Assembly: GCF_003385595.1 (NCBI RefSeq)
Contig: NZ_QNUE01000003.1
Location: forward strand, 124,001 to 188,000
Reading direction: 5' to 3'
DNA from: Chryseobacterium flavum
GTDB lineage: Bacteria > Bacteroidota > Bacteroidia > Flavobacteriales > Weeksellaceae
Length of the DNA: 64,000 nt
In this document: positions 44,931 through 54,742 of the stretch, piece after piece
Position numbering within the stretch: the stretch's first letter is position 1
Layout of the letters: every line of letters starts with the position of its first letter
Notes under the pieces: model-generated
The model's database searches: none
What the model saw: the letters and a program-made list of their open reading frames with translations, nothing else
Told to the model about the DNA's origin: nothing
Position numbers and translations under genes: made by a program

Positions 44931-46016
44931 TTAATAATTTTCTTCTTCCCCCTTCATCTTTTCTGCATTTTCTGCCATGATTACAGCATCAATCATTTCA
45001 GAAATATCTCCATTCATGTAAGCATCCAGATTATACATGGACTTATTGATTCTGTGATCTGTAACTCTACCTTGCGGATAGTTGTATGTTTTAATTTTTG
45101 CTGAACGGTCTCCTGTAGATACCATTGTTTTTCTTTGTGCAGCAATATCTCCCTGAACTTCCTGTAATTTGATATCATATAATTTAGCACGAAGCATCTC
45201 CATTGCCAGCTCACGGTTCGCCAGCTGAGAACGTGCCTGCTGACAAACTACGACAAGGCCTGAAGGTTTGTGTGTTAACTGAACTTTTGTTTCTACCTTG
45301 TTAACATTCTGTCCTCCTGCTCCCCCTGAACGTGATGTCTGCATCTCGATATCAGCCGGGTTGATCTCTACATCCACTTCTTCCGCCTCAGGTAAAACAG
45401 CAACGGTAATTGCAGAAGTATGAACTCTACCCTGAGATTCCGTTTCCGGTACACGTTGTACACGATGAACTCCTGATTCAAATTTCATAATACCATAAAC
45501 ACCCTCTCCTTCTACCTTCATGATCAGTTCCTTATAACCTTTTGCCGCTTCATTGGAATCCGTTACTTCGTGTCTCCAGCCTTTTGCTTTGAAATACATC
45601 GTATACATTCTGTAGATATCCTCCACAAAAATTGCAGCTTCATCACCTCCTGTTCCGGCACGTAACTCCACAATAACGTTCTTATCATCTGCAGGATCTT
45701 TAGGAATTAACAATACCTTAAGTTCTTCTTCCAGGCCAGGAATTCTTGACTGAGCCTCAAGCTTCTCTTCTTTCGCAAGATCTACGAGATCCCTGTCTGA
45801 GCCATCAGCAATGATCTCCTCAGATTCTTCAATCGTATCCAGCGCTCCCTTATACTGATCGTAAACTCTAACAATTTTTCCCAAATCACTATATTCTTTG
45901 TTCAAAGAAGAATATCTTTTTTGATCTGAAATAACATCAGGCTGTATAATAAGGTCGGCAACCTCATTATATCTTTGTTTTATAGCTTCTAATTTTGGAA
46001 TTAATGATTTAGACAT
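44931..46016 (-). CDS. prfA: Peptide chain release factor 1
   Basis: 361 aa, full length. GGQ at residues 234-236 ([20 protein letters not shown]) and the codon-reading motif PET (190-192, in [13 protein letters not shown]), the Bacteroidota form of the PxT that reads UAA and UAG. It ends translation at those stops. The second release-factor homologue in the window (prfH, 35.2-35.9 kb) is the rescue version. A -7 element TATCTTTG sits 20 bases before its ATG. Confidence 0.96.
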   Translation of the reverse strand: MSKSLIPKLEAIKQRYNEVADLIIQPDVISDQKRYSSLNKEYSDLGKIVRVYDQYKGALDTIEESEEIIADGSDRDLVDLAKEEKLEAQSRIPGLEEELKVLLIPKDPADDKNVIVELRAGTGGDEAAIFVEDIYRMYTMYFKAKGWRHEVTDSNEAAKGYKELIMKVEGEGVYGIMKFESGVHRVQRVPETESQGRVHTSAITVAVLPEAEEVDVEINPADIEMQTSRSGGAGGQNVNKVETKVQLTHKPSGLVVVCQQARSQLANRELAMEMLRAKLYDIKLQEVQGDIAAQRKTMVSTGDRSAKIKTYNYPQGRVTDHRINKSMYNLDAYMNGDISEMIDAVIMAENAEKMKGEEENY

Positions 46017-46035
46017 TGTAGAAATTTTGTGGGTG

Positions 46036-46043
46036 CAAAGATA
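46036..46043 (-). promoter_or_regulatory. Candidate -7 element of prfA
   Basis: Minus strand TATCTTTG, exact TAnnTTTG. The nearest TTG upstream (46057-46059) is only 13 bases away, too close for the usual spacing. Confidence 0.5.
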
Positions 46044-46166
46044 AGAATTATTAATTCAAAATTAAAATTCCGAATCAGCATAAATTTTTGAGCTTTAGGG
46101 ATAAAGAGAGCAAAAGGACGGATTGCAAATTTGTTTACCTGGCTTTATCTAAGGCAGAAGCTGGCT

Positions 46167-47465
46167 TTAGTATCTTTTAGAAAGCCTCCTGTCAATCAGA
46201 TACAGAAAGATTCCTACTGCGATAATTCCCAGTCCTATAAGACTTTCTTTAGGATTATGAATAAATGTAAAATAGAGAATATACATACTGAACAGCAGAA
46301 AAACGGCCGGGAAAATGTGGAAGGCATTCGATTTAAAGATTTTTCTGTCTTTTTTCTTCAGGAAGAATACAGTAGAAATAGCCAGACTTGCAAAAAGCTG
46401 TAAAATAAAAGCAGTGTAAACAAAGATCTCTTTGAAACTTCCCGTTAAAATAATAATAGCGGCAATTCCTGCATGAGTAAAAACAGCCCTTACCGGAATT
46501 CCTTTTGCATTACCTGTTGATAACGGTTTCCAGATGTAAGTATGCTTCGCAAAAGCCTGGGTTAATCTTGACCCTACCCATAAATATCCGCTAATTGTTG
46601 CAATCAGCTGCAAAGCAATAAAAATATTAACGATTTTCCCAAAAGCAGAGCCGAGCATATTGACAGCCGCTTCTCCCATAACGTCTTCTTTTCCTGCCAA
46701 CTGACTCAGAGGAGCATGTTTCAGCATAATATAATTCACCAGAATATAGCTTACCGTCACGAAAACAGTTCCTATAATGAGTGATTTCGGAAGATTTTTC
46801 TGAACATCTTTAATTTCTCCTGCAATATAGGAAGCAGAGTTCCAGCCTGTATAGGAATAAGTTACAAATACCAAGGAGGTAGCAAAAGCCGGAAGCATGA
46901 TCTCATTCTGCCAGCTGTCACTAAAATTCAAACTGCTGCCAATCTGTGGTGAATCTGAAAGCCAGACTCCCAGAATAATCAGTACAACAATAAAAGATAT
47001 CTTAATGAAAGTGAAAAAGTTATGAAACCTACTGGATATTTTTAAACTGAATGATAAAGTAGCGGCAATCAGAAAAATGGCTGCAATCGCAAAGCCGTTT
47101 CCAAAAGAATAGTTGAATACTGAAAGATATTTCGACATAGCTAATGCAGCTAAAGCTACAGGAGAGGAAAATCCGATAATCAGCGAAATCCAGCTTATAA
47201 GATACCCGAATAACGGATGATAAGTTTCTTTAAGATAGATAAAGTCGCCTCCGTTCCCTTTAAAATGAGATCCCAGTTCTGCATAGCAAAAAGCCCCAAA
47301 CAGAGCCAGGATGCCTCCAATGATCCACAGCAGGAAAATACTGTAGGTGTTGGTAATATTGGATAGCTGAAATCCCAGAGTGGTAAAAATCCCTGTTCCG
47401 ATCATATTGGAAACAACAATAGCAGCAGCTGTTTTCCAGCCAATCTGATGTGAGGTAGTACTCAT
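46167..47465 (-). CDS. APC family amino-acid permease
   Basis: 432 aa with about 12 hydrophobic helices and the APC first-helix motif NMIGTGIFTTLGFQL plus TYSYTGWNSASYIAGEIKDVQ. It follows the TonB-dependent receptor gene by 7 bases and shares its SAM-I riboswitch, so it is predicted to import methionine or a related compound across the inner membrane after the receptor takes it through the outer membrane. Family certain; substrate inferred from the riboswitch. Confidence 0.9.
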   Translation of the reverse strand: MSTTSHQIGWKTAAAIVVSNMIGTGIFTTLGFQLSNITNTYSIFLLWIIGGILALFGAFCYAELGSHFKGNGGDFIYLKETYHPLFGYLISWISLIIGFSSPVALAALAMSKYLSVFNYSFGNGFAIAAIFLIAATLSFSLKISSRFHNFFTFIKISFIVVLIILGVWLSDSPQIGSSLNFSDSWQNEIMLPAFATSLVFVTYSYTGWNSASYIAGEIKDVQKNLPKSLIIGTVFVTVSYILVNYIMLKHAPLSQLAGKEDVMGEAAVNMLGSAFGKIVNIFIALQLIATISGYLWVGSRLTQAFAKHTYIWKPLSTGNAKGIPVRAVFTHAGIAAIIILTGSFKEIFVYTAFILQLFASLAISTVFFLKKKDRKIFKSNAFHIFPAVFLLFSMYILYFTFIHNPKESLIGLGIIAVGIFLYLIDRRLSKRY

Positions 47466-47472
47466 TTAATGA

Positions 47473-49896
47473 TTAAAAGTTAAAATTAAGCCTTCCGAAG
47501 AAATAATTCCCCAGTGTTCCCATCTGCACCGGCGCATACTTGAATACTCCATAGTACGAATTCCTGTAAATCTGGCGATCCGGGAAAACATCAAAGACAT
47601 TATTGGCACCTACCGTAAAGTTGATACTTTTTGTAACATCATACCCAACACTAATGTCAGTAACTACTTTTGGAGAAAACTCCTGCACTTCTCCAAACGG
47701 ATAACCATCTCTTATTACCTTGCCAAAATAGGTATTTCTTACGAGAAAATTAAACTTCCCGATTCCATAATTCAATCCTAATGAAGCTTTTGTTTTGGGA
47801 GACAGCGTTTCAATGATATTGATCTGATCCGGGCCAAAAAACTGTTCCTGGGGTGTTCCTAAATTCTCCGGAAAATGAAAGTCCGTGATTTTTGTTTCCG
47901 TATAATTACCTGCAAGATTCATATTTAATTTTCCATTACCAAGAATCCAGTCATAGGTAACTACTACATCTACCCCTTTTGTTTCTGTATCAATAGCATT
48001 AGCGAAAAATCTTCCGCTTTCAACCTTAAACTCATCTAGTCTTGGGTCGGTAATATTGCTGGTAATCACAATTCTGTCCTTCACTTTGATCCAGTATCCA
48101 TCTATAGTGATGATCAGATTGTTTAAAGGTTTCAGGGTAAATCCGGCACTTGCATTGACTGAAGTTTCCTGCTTGAGTTTATCAAACCCAAGAATTTCTG
48201 CAGCTTTGCTATCATTACTAAAGATTCCTTTGGTAACAATCTTCTCGCCGGAAGTAGAAATATCTGCATAAGAGTTATTAAAATACTGCTGTTGAAGGGA
48301 AGGTGCCCTGAATCCTGTTCCCACAGCTGCTCTTACTGCATAATTTTTTACAAATTCATATCGTATAGCAAGCTTTCCATTCAAAGTATTCCCGAAATCT
48401 GAATAATTTTCAAATCTTGCAGCAGCATCAATGTTTAATTTTTTATCCAGATCATAGGAAACATCTGCATATACGGCTGTGGAATGTCTGTCCTTCTTCA
48501 GTGCATTATCCGGAGAAAATCCGATAAAGGATTGGGAACCGCCTGCACCAAGCACTGTTGAACCTTCGGCAGCGATATTTCCATTGATGTCATACTGAGC
48601 ATAAGAAGCCACATCGCCAGCTTTGATCTGATACTGTTCAAATCTGAATTCTCCCCCAAAGGCAATATTGAAACGGTTTATATTTCTGGAAACATCAAGA
48701 TTAATTGTGTTTTGAAGGAAGCTGTGTGCTCCGGCGTAAAAACGGGTAGGTGATTTTGCTCCCAATGAAGCATTATTTGTATTGTTTACATTGTAATTGA
48801 AAGTATTGTTTCCAAATGTATTGCTTAGGTCAAATAACCAGTTATTAACATTGTATTTCGCTCCGACAGCATAGGAAACGTCATAAATCTGAGATCCTAA
48901 GACCGCCTGGAATCCATTGGGGTATATTGATGAAACAACATTGAATGTTTCACTGGGAAGCCTTCTGAAGCCATATCCTTTTCCTTCTTTTATACTAAAC
49001 CCACCAAAAGAATAGAGTTTGAACCGATCATTAAAAGGATATTCAGAATTAAAAAATAACTGTGCCTGCCTGATCTGTGCATCTCCGATCTGAAAGTTAA
49101 AATCGTCACGGGTCAGTCCTCTCTTTTTAATTTCTTCATCATCCGCGGCTCTGGCAGCCTCTGGATCATCGGCAAATTCATAGGCAAAATTATCTCCGAA
49201 AATATCCAGATCATGATTTTGTGTTCTTGTTGTTTTCCCCCTGTGGCTTAACTGCAGTGAAAGATTGATATAGCCGTCTTGCTTTCCTAATAAAGTTCCG
49301 TAGTTCGCTCCTGCCTGATACGTATCGCCATCATTTCTGCCGCTTAAGCCGTAAGTAAGGCTTGCTGATGCCCCGGCATTCTTTTTAAGAATAATATTAA
49401 TGACACCTGCAATGGCATCAGATCCGTACTGTGCGGCTGCCCCGTCTCTCAGAACTTCAATTCTGTCAATGGCAATCACCGGGATAGTACTCAGATCTGT
49501 TCCCACAGAACCATTTCCAACGGTATTCTGATAATTTACTAAAGATGTTGTATGCCTCCTTTTCCCGTTCAGCAATACCAGAACCTGATCCGGTCCCATT
49601 CCTCTTAAGGTAACAGGGTCAATATGCTCTGTCCCATCTGAAGCAGACTGTCTTACTGCGTTAAATGACGGAATCACATAGTTCAGCAGATCCTGGGCGG
49701 TCATTTGCGGAGCGCTCCTTTGAATTTTGTCGATATTAATAACATCTACAGGAACCGGTGTTTCCAGCTTTGTCCTTTTCACATTACGGTTTCCGACAAT
49801 AACAATATCTTCAATTTGTTTTCCTTTTTCTTCCTGTTCCTGGGCAGCAATTCCAATTGTCCCAAGCAATACTACTGCTATGCTTAATTTTTTCAT
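47473..49896 (-). CDS. TonB-dependent outer-membrane receptor
   Basis: 807 aa. Signal peptide to about residue 19, a TonB-box-like stretch near EDIVIVGNRN, plug domain with LRGMGPDQVLVLLNGKRRH and VLRDGAAAQYGSDAIAGVINIILKK, then the 22-strand barrel ending in an aromatic strand (YFFGRLNFNF). It imports a substrate with energy from TonB. SAM-I riboswitch control and the permease downstream point to methionine or another sulfur source. It is not of the SusC type, as it lacks the N-terminal CarboxypepD_reg-like repeat. Confidence 0.93.
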   Translation of the reverse strand: MKKLSIAVVLLGTIGIAAQEQEEKGKQIEDIVIVGNRNVKRTKLETPVPVDVINIDKIQRSAPQMTAQDLLNYVIPSFNAVRQSASDGTEHIDPVTLRGMGPDQVLVLLNGKRRHTTSLVNYQNTVGNGSVGTDLSTIPVIAIDRIEVLRDGAAAQYGSDAIAGVINIILKKNAGASASLTYGLSGRNDGDTYQAGANYGTLLGKQDGYINLSLQLSHRGKTTRTQNHDLDIFGDNFAYEFADDPEAARAADDEEIKKRGLTRDDFNFQIGDAQIRQAQLFFNSEYPFNDRFKLYSFGGFSIKEGKGYGFRRLPSETFNVVSSIYPNGFQAVLGSQIYDVSYAVGAKYNVNNWLFDLSNTFGNNTFNYNVNNTNNASLGAKSPTRFYAGAHSFLQNTINLDVSRNINRFNIAFGGEFRFEQYQIKAGDVASYAQYDINGNIAAEGSTVLGAGGSQSFIGFSPDNALKKDRHSTAVYADVSYDLDKKLNIDAAARFENYSDFGNTLNGKLAIRYEFVKNYAVRAAVGTGFRAPSLQQQYFNNSYADISTSGEKIVTKGIFSNDSKAAEILGFDKLKQETSVNASAGFTLKPLNNLIITIDGYWIKVKDRIVITSNITDPRLDEFKVESGRFFANAIDTETKGVDVVVTYDWILGNGKLNMNLAGNYTETKITDFHFPENLGTPQEQFFGPDQINIIETLSPKTKASLGLNYGIGKFNFLVRNTYFGKVIRDGYPFGEVQEFSPKVVTDISVGYDVTKSINFTVGANNVFDVFPDRQIYRNSYYGVFKYAPVQMGTLGNYFFGRLNFNF

Positions 49897-49920
49897 CTTT
49901 TTGTTCCTGAAAATTATTAA

Positions 49921-49946
49921 TATCCCGGAGGATCAATCTCCGGATA
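49921..49946 (-). promoter_or_regulatory. Candidate expression-platform hairpin of the SAM riboswitch
   Basis: On the minus strand TATCCGGAG ... CTCCGGGATA pair with one bulged base, between the aptamer and the receptor start codon. It lacks a T-run directly after, so control may be translational or by another structure. Mechanism not visible. Confidence 0.4.
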
Positions 49947-49989
49947 CACAAGACTTCAAGAAATGGAATTCATATAGAATATTGACTTC

Positions 49990-50092
49990 ACTTATCTTCC
50001 CCTCGGGTTGGAATTAGCACCTTTACACTTCTGGAATCGTGCAGGTTGCTAAGGTTTCTTTGGGCCAAATCCCTCCACCTTTCTTGATAAAT
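49990..50092 (-). promoter_or_regulatory. SAM-I (S-box) riboswitch
   Basis: Read on the minus strand, it has the aptamer core in order: TTATCAAGAAAGGTGGAGGG, then GGCCC, GAAACCTTAGCAACC, and GGTGCTAATTCC. P1 can close between 50092-50086 (ATTTATC) and 49996-49990 (GATAAGT). S-adenosylmethionine binding normally represses downstream genes. These are the receptor at 47473-49896 and the permease at 46167-47465. Match to the family is by eye but covers every main conserved block. Confidence 0.93.
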
Positions 50093-50098
50093 CTACTG

Positions 50099-50128
50099 CA
50101 AAAGTAGACTATTTTTTTTAATATGCAA
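50099..50128 (-). promoter_or_regulatory. Promoter of the SAM-riboswitch operon
   Basis: Minus strand TTG (50128-50126), 19-base spacer, TACTTTTG (50106-50099), both matching the Bacteroidota consensus. The start point would fall at about 50092, at the first base of the aptamer P1. The TTG comes from the end of the T-run of the upstream amylase terminator. Confidence 0.75.
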
Positions 50129-50132
50129 AAAA

Positions 50133-50162
50133 AAGCAAATCTACTAATCTGTAGATTTGCTT
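50133..50162 (-). terminator. Terminator of the amylase gene
   Basis: AAGCAAATCTAC and GTAGATTTGCTT arms around a 6-base loop, followed on the minus strand by T8. Lies 21 bases after the amylase stop. Confidence 0.85.
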
Positions 50163-50182
50163 CTGATTTTTGATGACTTATG

Positions 50183-53017
50183 CTAATTCACAATCAGCTT
50201 CCGGATAGCAATTCCTGTATCAGATTTCAGATGAACCAGATAGACCCCGGCCGGATAATGAACTTTCATTTCATGAATCCCGGTTTCATTACTTAATTTA
50301 ATAGTATCAAGTATTTTACCTGCCATATCAGAAATAATTATTTCTCCATTTTTAGCTTTACTGTAAACAAACTTTACAATTCCGTTTTTTACCGGATTGT
50401 CTGCAATCTGAAGAGATAGCTTATTTCCTGCATATATATCTTCTGTTGATAATGTTCCTGTATAATTCCCAAAAATCCTGAACTCCCCCGGTTGTAATGT
50501 AATAGGAGCTGTCGTAGAAACAATATTCTGGACTGTATTGTCCATCAGATTCTGCCATTCACCCGTATAAGGAAAATAAGGAACAACATTTCGGGCCGAA
50601 GTTCCGTAGTTTGCTAAAACCACCACATTCTTCATTCCACTGATGGTATTGTCATAAATATAGATTCTGGTGATCAATCCGTCAGGATCATTGGTCAGGT
50701 TATTCGATTCTATACTGTATGTTTTGGATTTAAATACCTGATGAGTATTCCTGATATCAATAATCTTTGCCCAGGTGTCGTAAACACCTTTTCTATTGAT
50801 ATCTGTATCATATCCTAAAGCAAATGCAACCGGTTTTTCATCTGTCCGGCATCCGGTATTAACAGTTCCGTTTGCACACCTGTTGATGCTGAAATCATAA
50901 CCTAATTCTCCAAACTGCCAGATCATTTTAGGGCCCGAAATCGTGAAAAAGGTAGCTCCGAAAGTTTTCATCCGGTTAAGGGCTGTGTTCAGATCTTTAA
51001 CATTATAACTTCCATTCATAGCACCATATTCCAGATTCTTATACATCAGCCTTTCTTCATCATGGCTTTCCCCATATCCTACCGCACTCATATTCGTAAA
51101 ACCATGCAAACTATGGTTCATCCTGTCATAACTGCTATTCTCCTTATATCCCATAGTATTCTGATTATAAGGATCAGTCTGCTTATTCCACAGAAGAACT
51201 CCTTTTCCCTCCGCCAATCTGTAATTCGCCCACTGCTGTTCTTCCTGATCTGTTCCCAGGTGTTCAAAAATCATATATGAACCGGGATCTATTGCCCATT
51301 GCCTGTCAGCATAATGTTTCATAATATCTACTCTATCCTGCTGATAAGCATTGGTACAGGTTTCATCATTTTCAGAGCAGTTCTGGGTAAACCCCTTCGT
51401 CAGATCCCAGCGAAACCCATCGATACGATATTCAGTCAGCCATTGCTGAAGACATCTTTCAACGTAATATTGAGTTGACAGGCTCGTATGGTTAAAATCA
51501 TTAAAAACATTATATGAATGTTTTGGAACCTGATTGAAATATGGATTATTAGGGGCAACATCTCCATAGCCGTCTCCATCAGGATCCGTGTTCCATAGTC
51601 TTACCAGTGGAGAACGCCCGGTGGCATGGTTCAGAGCAATATCTAAAATGACCGCAATCCCGTTCTGATGGCAGAGATCAATAAATTCTTTGAATTTTTC
51701 CGGAGTACCATACGCTTTATCTAAAGCATAGTGAAAAGAGGTATTATATCCCCACGACAGGTTCCCGTCAAATTCCATGACAGGTAGCAATTCAATAGCA
51801 TTGATCTTCAGATTCTTTAAATAATATATTTTGTTAATCAGTGACTGCCAGTTCTTTTCCTGGGTAAAATCTCTTAACAGTAATTCATACACAATAAGAT
51901 CATCTTTTGCTGGTCTCTGGAAATTAGTCACCTGCCAGTTATAAGGAACCTGTCCGGTTTTAAATGTCGAAACTTCAAAGTCCTGTCCTGCCGGAAATGT
52001 TGGCAAATTAGGATAAGTAGATGCTGATATCCATGGATCATCATAGGAAGACAGTATTTGCGGAGAATACGGATCAGCTACTTTTTTCAAATCGTTTGTT
52101 CTGTATTGGAAAGTATAAAGCTGCTGTGGCGTAAGTCCGCTAAGCTCAATCCAGTACAAATCAGGAATTGCAGTATCTTTTTTCATTAAATAGGCGTCAT
52201 TCACAGCCCAGTTGTTAAAGCTTCCAATTACATGGACAAAGTTTTTATGAGGAGCATAAAGTGCCAGTCCTACTTTTGTCTGATCTGTAGGGTGGTAATT
52301 GATCCCCTGCCTGATCCAGCCCGGAATAGATTCAGATACTACATTTCTCGGTATCTGCAGGATGAAAGCTACCTTTTTTGAGTTCGTCCCCTGTGTTGCA
52401 ATAAGTTCCATATTGGCATCTTCTGAAACGGTATAAGAATATGAATATGCTGATGATGGTGTGGAAGTAGAATGTACTACAATTCCGTTCGCTTTCAGCT
52501 GAAAGGTAGCATCAACATTGGTAGTGGCTGTAATATTAATTGAGTTTCCTGCCGGCACAGAAGTTAGGCTATTTGCCGCAGGAGTGGTTAAATTGATATT
52601 TAAAATTCCAACATTTACAAAAATGTCCGGTGAAGTCTGATGTGTTCCCGTTTTATCTTTCAATAAAAATCCAAATCTTCCGATCCCTGTTCTGCCAAAG
52701 AAAACAGTAGGCGTAAATGTCAGAGAGTAGGAATCTGTGGCAGTATTGTAAATCAGCTTATTTAAAGCATCAGAGTCATTCCAGCTGCCATTCGTAGGAC
52801 AATCCTGGCTATTCTGATAGTTGGTATCGAAAGACCATGCCCAGATATAAACAGAATGATCAGTGATTCCCCAGGCTGATTCATCGATCTGATTACCGGG
52901 TATTGTCAGGGTAATCTGATCCGTTTCATTAAACGGATCCGGAGTAATGGTATAGTTGATTTGCCCGAAAATAAAGACAACAATAAACAACAATATACCG
53001 GAATAAAATTTCTTCAT
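50183..53017 (-). CDS. Secreted GH13 alpha-amylase-family protein with T9SS sorting domain
   Basis: 944 aa. Signal peptide, an N-terminal beta-sandwich region, a CBM48-like domain (KNFVHVIGSFNNWAVNDAYL), then the GH13 barrel with nucleophile Asp in RIDGFRWDLTKGF, acid Glu in MIFEHLG, and the His-Asp pair in GESHDEE. The C-terminal region from SLQIADNPVKNG to the end (PAGVYLVHLKSDTG...KLIVN) is a type A T9SS sorting domain, so the enzyme is exported to the surface or medium. Likely degrades starch or glycogen; exact bond not determined. Single-gene unit. Confidence 0.92.
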   Translation of the reverse strand: MKKFYSGILLFIVVFIFGQINYTITPDPFNETDQITLTIPGNQIDESAWGITDHSVYIWAWSFDTNYQNSQDCPTNGSWNDSDALNKLIYNTATDSYSLTFTPTVFFGRTGIGRFGFLLKDKTGTHQTSPDIFVNVGILNINLTTPAANSLTSVPAGNSINITATTNVDATFQLKANGIVVHSTSTPSSAYSYSYTVSEDANMELIATQGTNSKKVAFILQIPRNVVSESIPGWIRQGINYHPTDQTKVGLALYAPHKNFVHVIGSFNNWAVNDAYLMKKDTAIPDLYWIELSGLTPQQLYTFQYRTNDLKKVADPYSPQILSSYDDPWISASTYPNLPTFPAGQDFEVSTFKTGQVPYNWQVTNFQRPAKDDLIVYELLLRDFTQEKNWQSLINKIYYLKNLKINAIELLPVMEFDGNLSWGYNTSFHYALDKAYGTPEKFKEFIDLCHQNGIAVILDIALNHATGRSPLVRLWNTDPDGDGYGDVAPNNPYFNQVPKHSYNVFNDFNHTSLSTQYYVERCLQQWLTEYRIDGFRWDLTKGFTQNCSENDETCTNAYQQDRVDIMKHYADRQWAIDPGSYMIFEHLGTDQEEQQWANYRLAEGKGVLLWNKQTDPYNQNTMGYKENSSYDRMNHSLHGFTNMSAVGYGESHDEERLMYKNLEYGAMNGSYNVKDLNTALNRMKTFGATFFTISGPKMIWQFGELGYDFSINRCANGTVNTGCRTDEKPVAFALGYDTDINRKGVYDTWAKIIDIRNTHQVFKSKTYSIESNNLTNDPDGLITRIYIYDNTISGMKNVVVLANYGTSARNVVPYFPYTGEWQNLMDNTVQNIVSTTAPITLQPGEFRIFGNYTGTLSTEDIYAGNKLSLQIADNPVKNGIVKFVYSKAKNGEIIISDMAGKILDTIKLSNETGIHEMKVHYPAGVYLVHLKSDTGIAIRKLIVN

Positions 53018-53186
53018 AAAAGTCCTTTTTTAGATAATAATACTACTAAAGTAATTTATTTTTTGAGAATTATTAACTTTTCAAGGGATAAAAATGTATG
53101 TTATTTTAAGACCTCATCTTGTCTGTTTCAGGATTGAATTTGTCCGCCTGCCTGGTAATATGATGGCATGAAATGAACAGGCTCTC

Positions 53187-53194
53187 TACATTTG
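53187..53194 (+). promoter_or_regulatory. Candidate -7 element of the alpha/beta hydrolase unit
   Basis: TACATTTG, exact TAnnTTTG, 25 bases before the hydrolase ATG. No clear -33 TTG. The rest of the 202-base divergent region to the amylase gene shows no further clear site. Confidence 0.5.
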
Positions 53195-53219
53195 GGATAC
53201 AATTTTAAACACCATTATT

Positions 53220-54227
53220 ATGTATCTGAACCCAAAAACCCAGGATCTGTCTCGGATCAGAAAATATGTAATCAGTATAATTCTGATTTTAGTTTTTAAT
53301 TTCGTACTGCACGCCCAGCAGATTAAAAGCTCCTTAGGGACCCTAAAGCAAATTGATGCAGGATTGCTGAATATCGGTTATACCGAAGCAGGCCCCACTT
53401 CCGGCCCACCGGTAATTTTACTCCATGGATGGCCTTATGACATCCACAGTTATGAAAATGTAGTTCCACTGCTCACAAAGAAAGGATACAGAGTAATTAC
53501 CCCTTATCTGAGAGGTTTTGGAACCACCCGTTTCCTTTCTGATAAAACCATGAGAAACGGCCAGCAATCAGCAGTTGCCCTTGACATTATTGCCCTTATG
53601 GATGCCCTGAAGATAGACAAAGCCATTATCGGAGGGTTTGATTGGGGTGCAAGAACTGCAGATGTAATAGCAGCACTTTGGCCAGAGCGCGTGAAGGGAC
53701 TGGTATCCGTAAGTGGTTATCTGATCACCAACCTTGAAGCCAATAAGAACCCTTTATCTCCTTCAGCAGAATTAGGATGGTGGTATCAGTATTATTTTTC
53801 AACCGAACGTGGTAAAAAGGGGTACAATGACAATCTATATGAGTTCAATAAACTTATATGGAAAACAGCTTCTCCGTTATGGAATTTTGATCAGTCAACT
53901 TATGACCGGACTGCAATGGCTTTCAATAATCCTGACCAGGTTGCCATTGTCATCCACAATTACCGCTGGAGACTCTCTCTTGAGAAAGGAGAAGCACAAT
54001 ATGATGAGTTGGAAAAAAAGCTTTCAGCAAGACCTGCCATTAGCGTTCCAACAATTACCATCAGCAGTGATTTTGACGGTGCTGCAATTGACGGAAAAGC
54101 CTATGCAGATAAATTTACAGGAAAGTATTCACATGAAATTTTAAGGGGGATTGGGCATAATGTACCTCAGGAAGATCCAAAATCATTTGCAGACGCAATT
54201 ATTAAGGTTGACGGATACAAAAAATAA
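53220..54227 (+). CDS. Secreted alpha/beta hydrolase, epoxide-hydrolase-like
   Basis: 335 aa with a signal peptide (to about residue 32, HAQQ). Oxyanion motif LLHGWPYD, nucleophile elbow GGFDWGARTAD with Asp as nucleophile (as in epoxide hydrolases and haloalkane dehalogenases, not Ser), acid in SSDFDGAA and His in GIGHNVPQEDP. Reactive-compound detoxification fits the next gene, an Ohr peroxidase 53 bases on. Substrate unknown. Confidence 0.87.
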   Translation: MYLNPKTQDLSRIRKYVISIILILVFNFVLHAQQIKSSLGTLKQIDAGLLNIGYTEAGPTSGPPVILLHGWPYDIHSYENVVPLLTKKGYRVITPYLRGFGTTRFLSDKTMRNGQQSAVALDIIALMDALKIDKAIIGGFDWGARTADVIAALWPERVKGLVSVSGYLITNLEANKNPLSPSAELGWWYQYYFSTERGKKGYNDNLYEFNKLIWKTASPLWNFDQSTYDRTAMAFNNPDQVAIVIHNYRWRLSLEKGEAQYDELEKKLSARPAISVPTITISSDFDGAAIDGKAYADKFTGKYSHEILRGIGHNVPQEDPKSFADAIIKVDGYKK

Positions 54228-54280
54228 TTCAACCCATTTCATACCTATCATTTAATCAATAATAATTTAATATTTTAACA

Positions 54281-54712
54281 ATGAAAAACAATCAAACCTT
54301 ACAACCTGAAAAAATTTTATATACGGGAAAAACCTATACAACAGGCGGCCGTGAAGGGATATCAAAAAGTTCTGACGGCCATCTTCAGATAAAACTTTCA
54401 ACCCCGGGAGGCACAGAGCCGGGAACAAATCCGGAACAGCTTTTTGCGGCCGGATGGTCCGCCTGTTTTATCGGAGCCCTGGGAATTGCTGCCAGAAAAA
54501 GAAAAATAAGGCTTTCTTCTGAAACAGCTGTCAATGCAGAGGTAGATCTTTGTATAAATAATGATGCTTATTTTTTACAGGCCCGTCTAGCTGTAAGCCT
54601 TCCAGGAATTGAAGATGAAATTGCAAGAACACTTGTTGAAGAAGCCCATCAAACCTGTCCTTATTCTAAAGCAACGAGAGGGAATATCCATGTAGAAATC
54701 GACATTATCTGA
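54281..54712 (+). CDS. ohr: Organic hydroperoxide resistance protein (Ohr)
   Basis: 143 aa OsmC/Ohr protein with both redox Cys residues in AAGWSACFIGAL and HQTCPYSKATRGN, the latter typical of Ohr. Reduces organic hydroperoxides using lipoyl or thiol donors. Same strand and possibly same transcript as the hydrolase upstream. Confidence 0.9.
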   Translation: MKNNQTLQPEKILYTGKTYTTGGREGISKSSDGHLQIKLSTPGGTEPGTNPEQLFAAGWSACFIGALGIAARKRKIRLSSETAVNAEVDLCINNDAYFLQARLAVSLPGIEDEIARTLVEEAHQTCPYSKATRGNIHVEIDII

Positions 54713-54742
54713 TCTTTTCAACATTCCATTTATTATTTAAAG

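Noticed and set aside
46131..46403. A 90-codon plus-strand ORF at the end of the permease gene
   Set aside because: It is antisense to the permease coding sequence and has no independent protein features.
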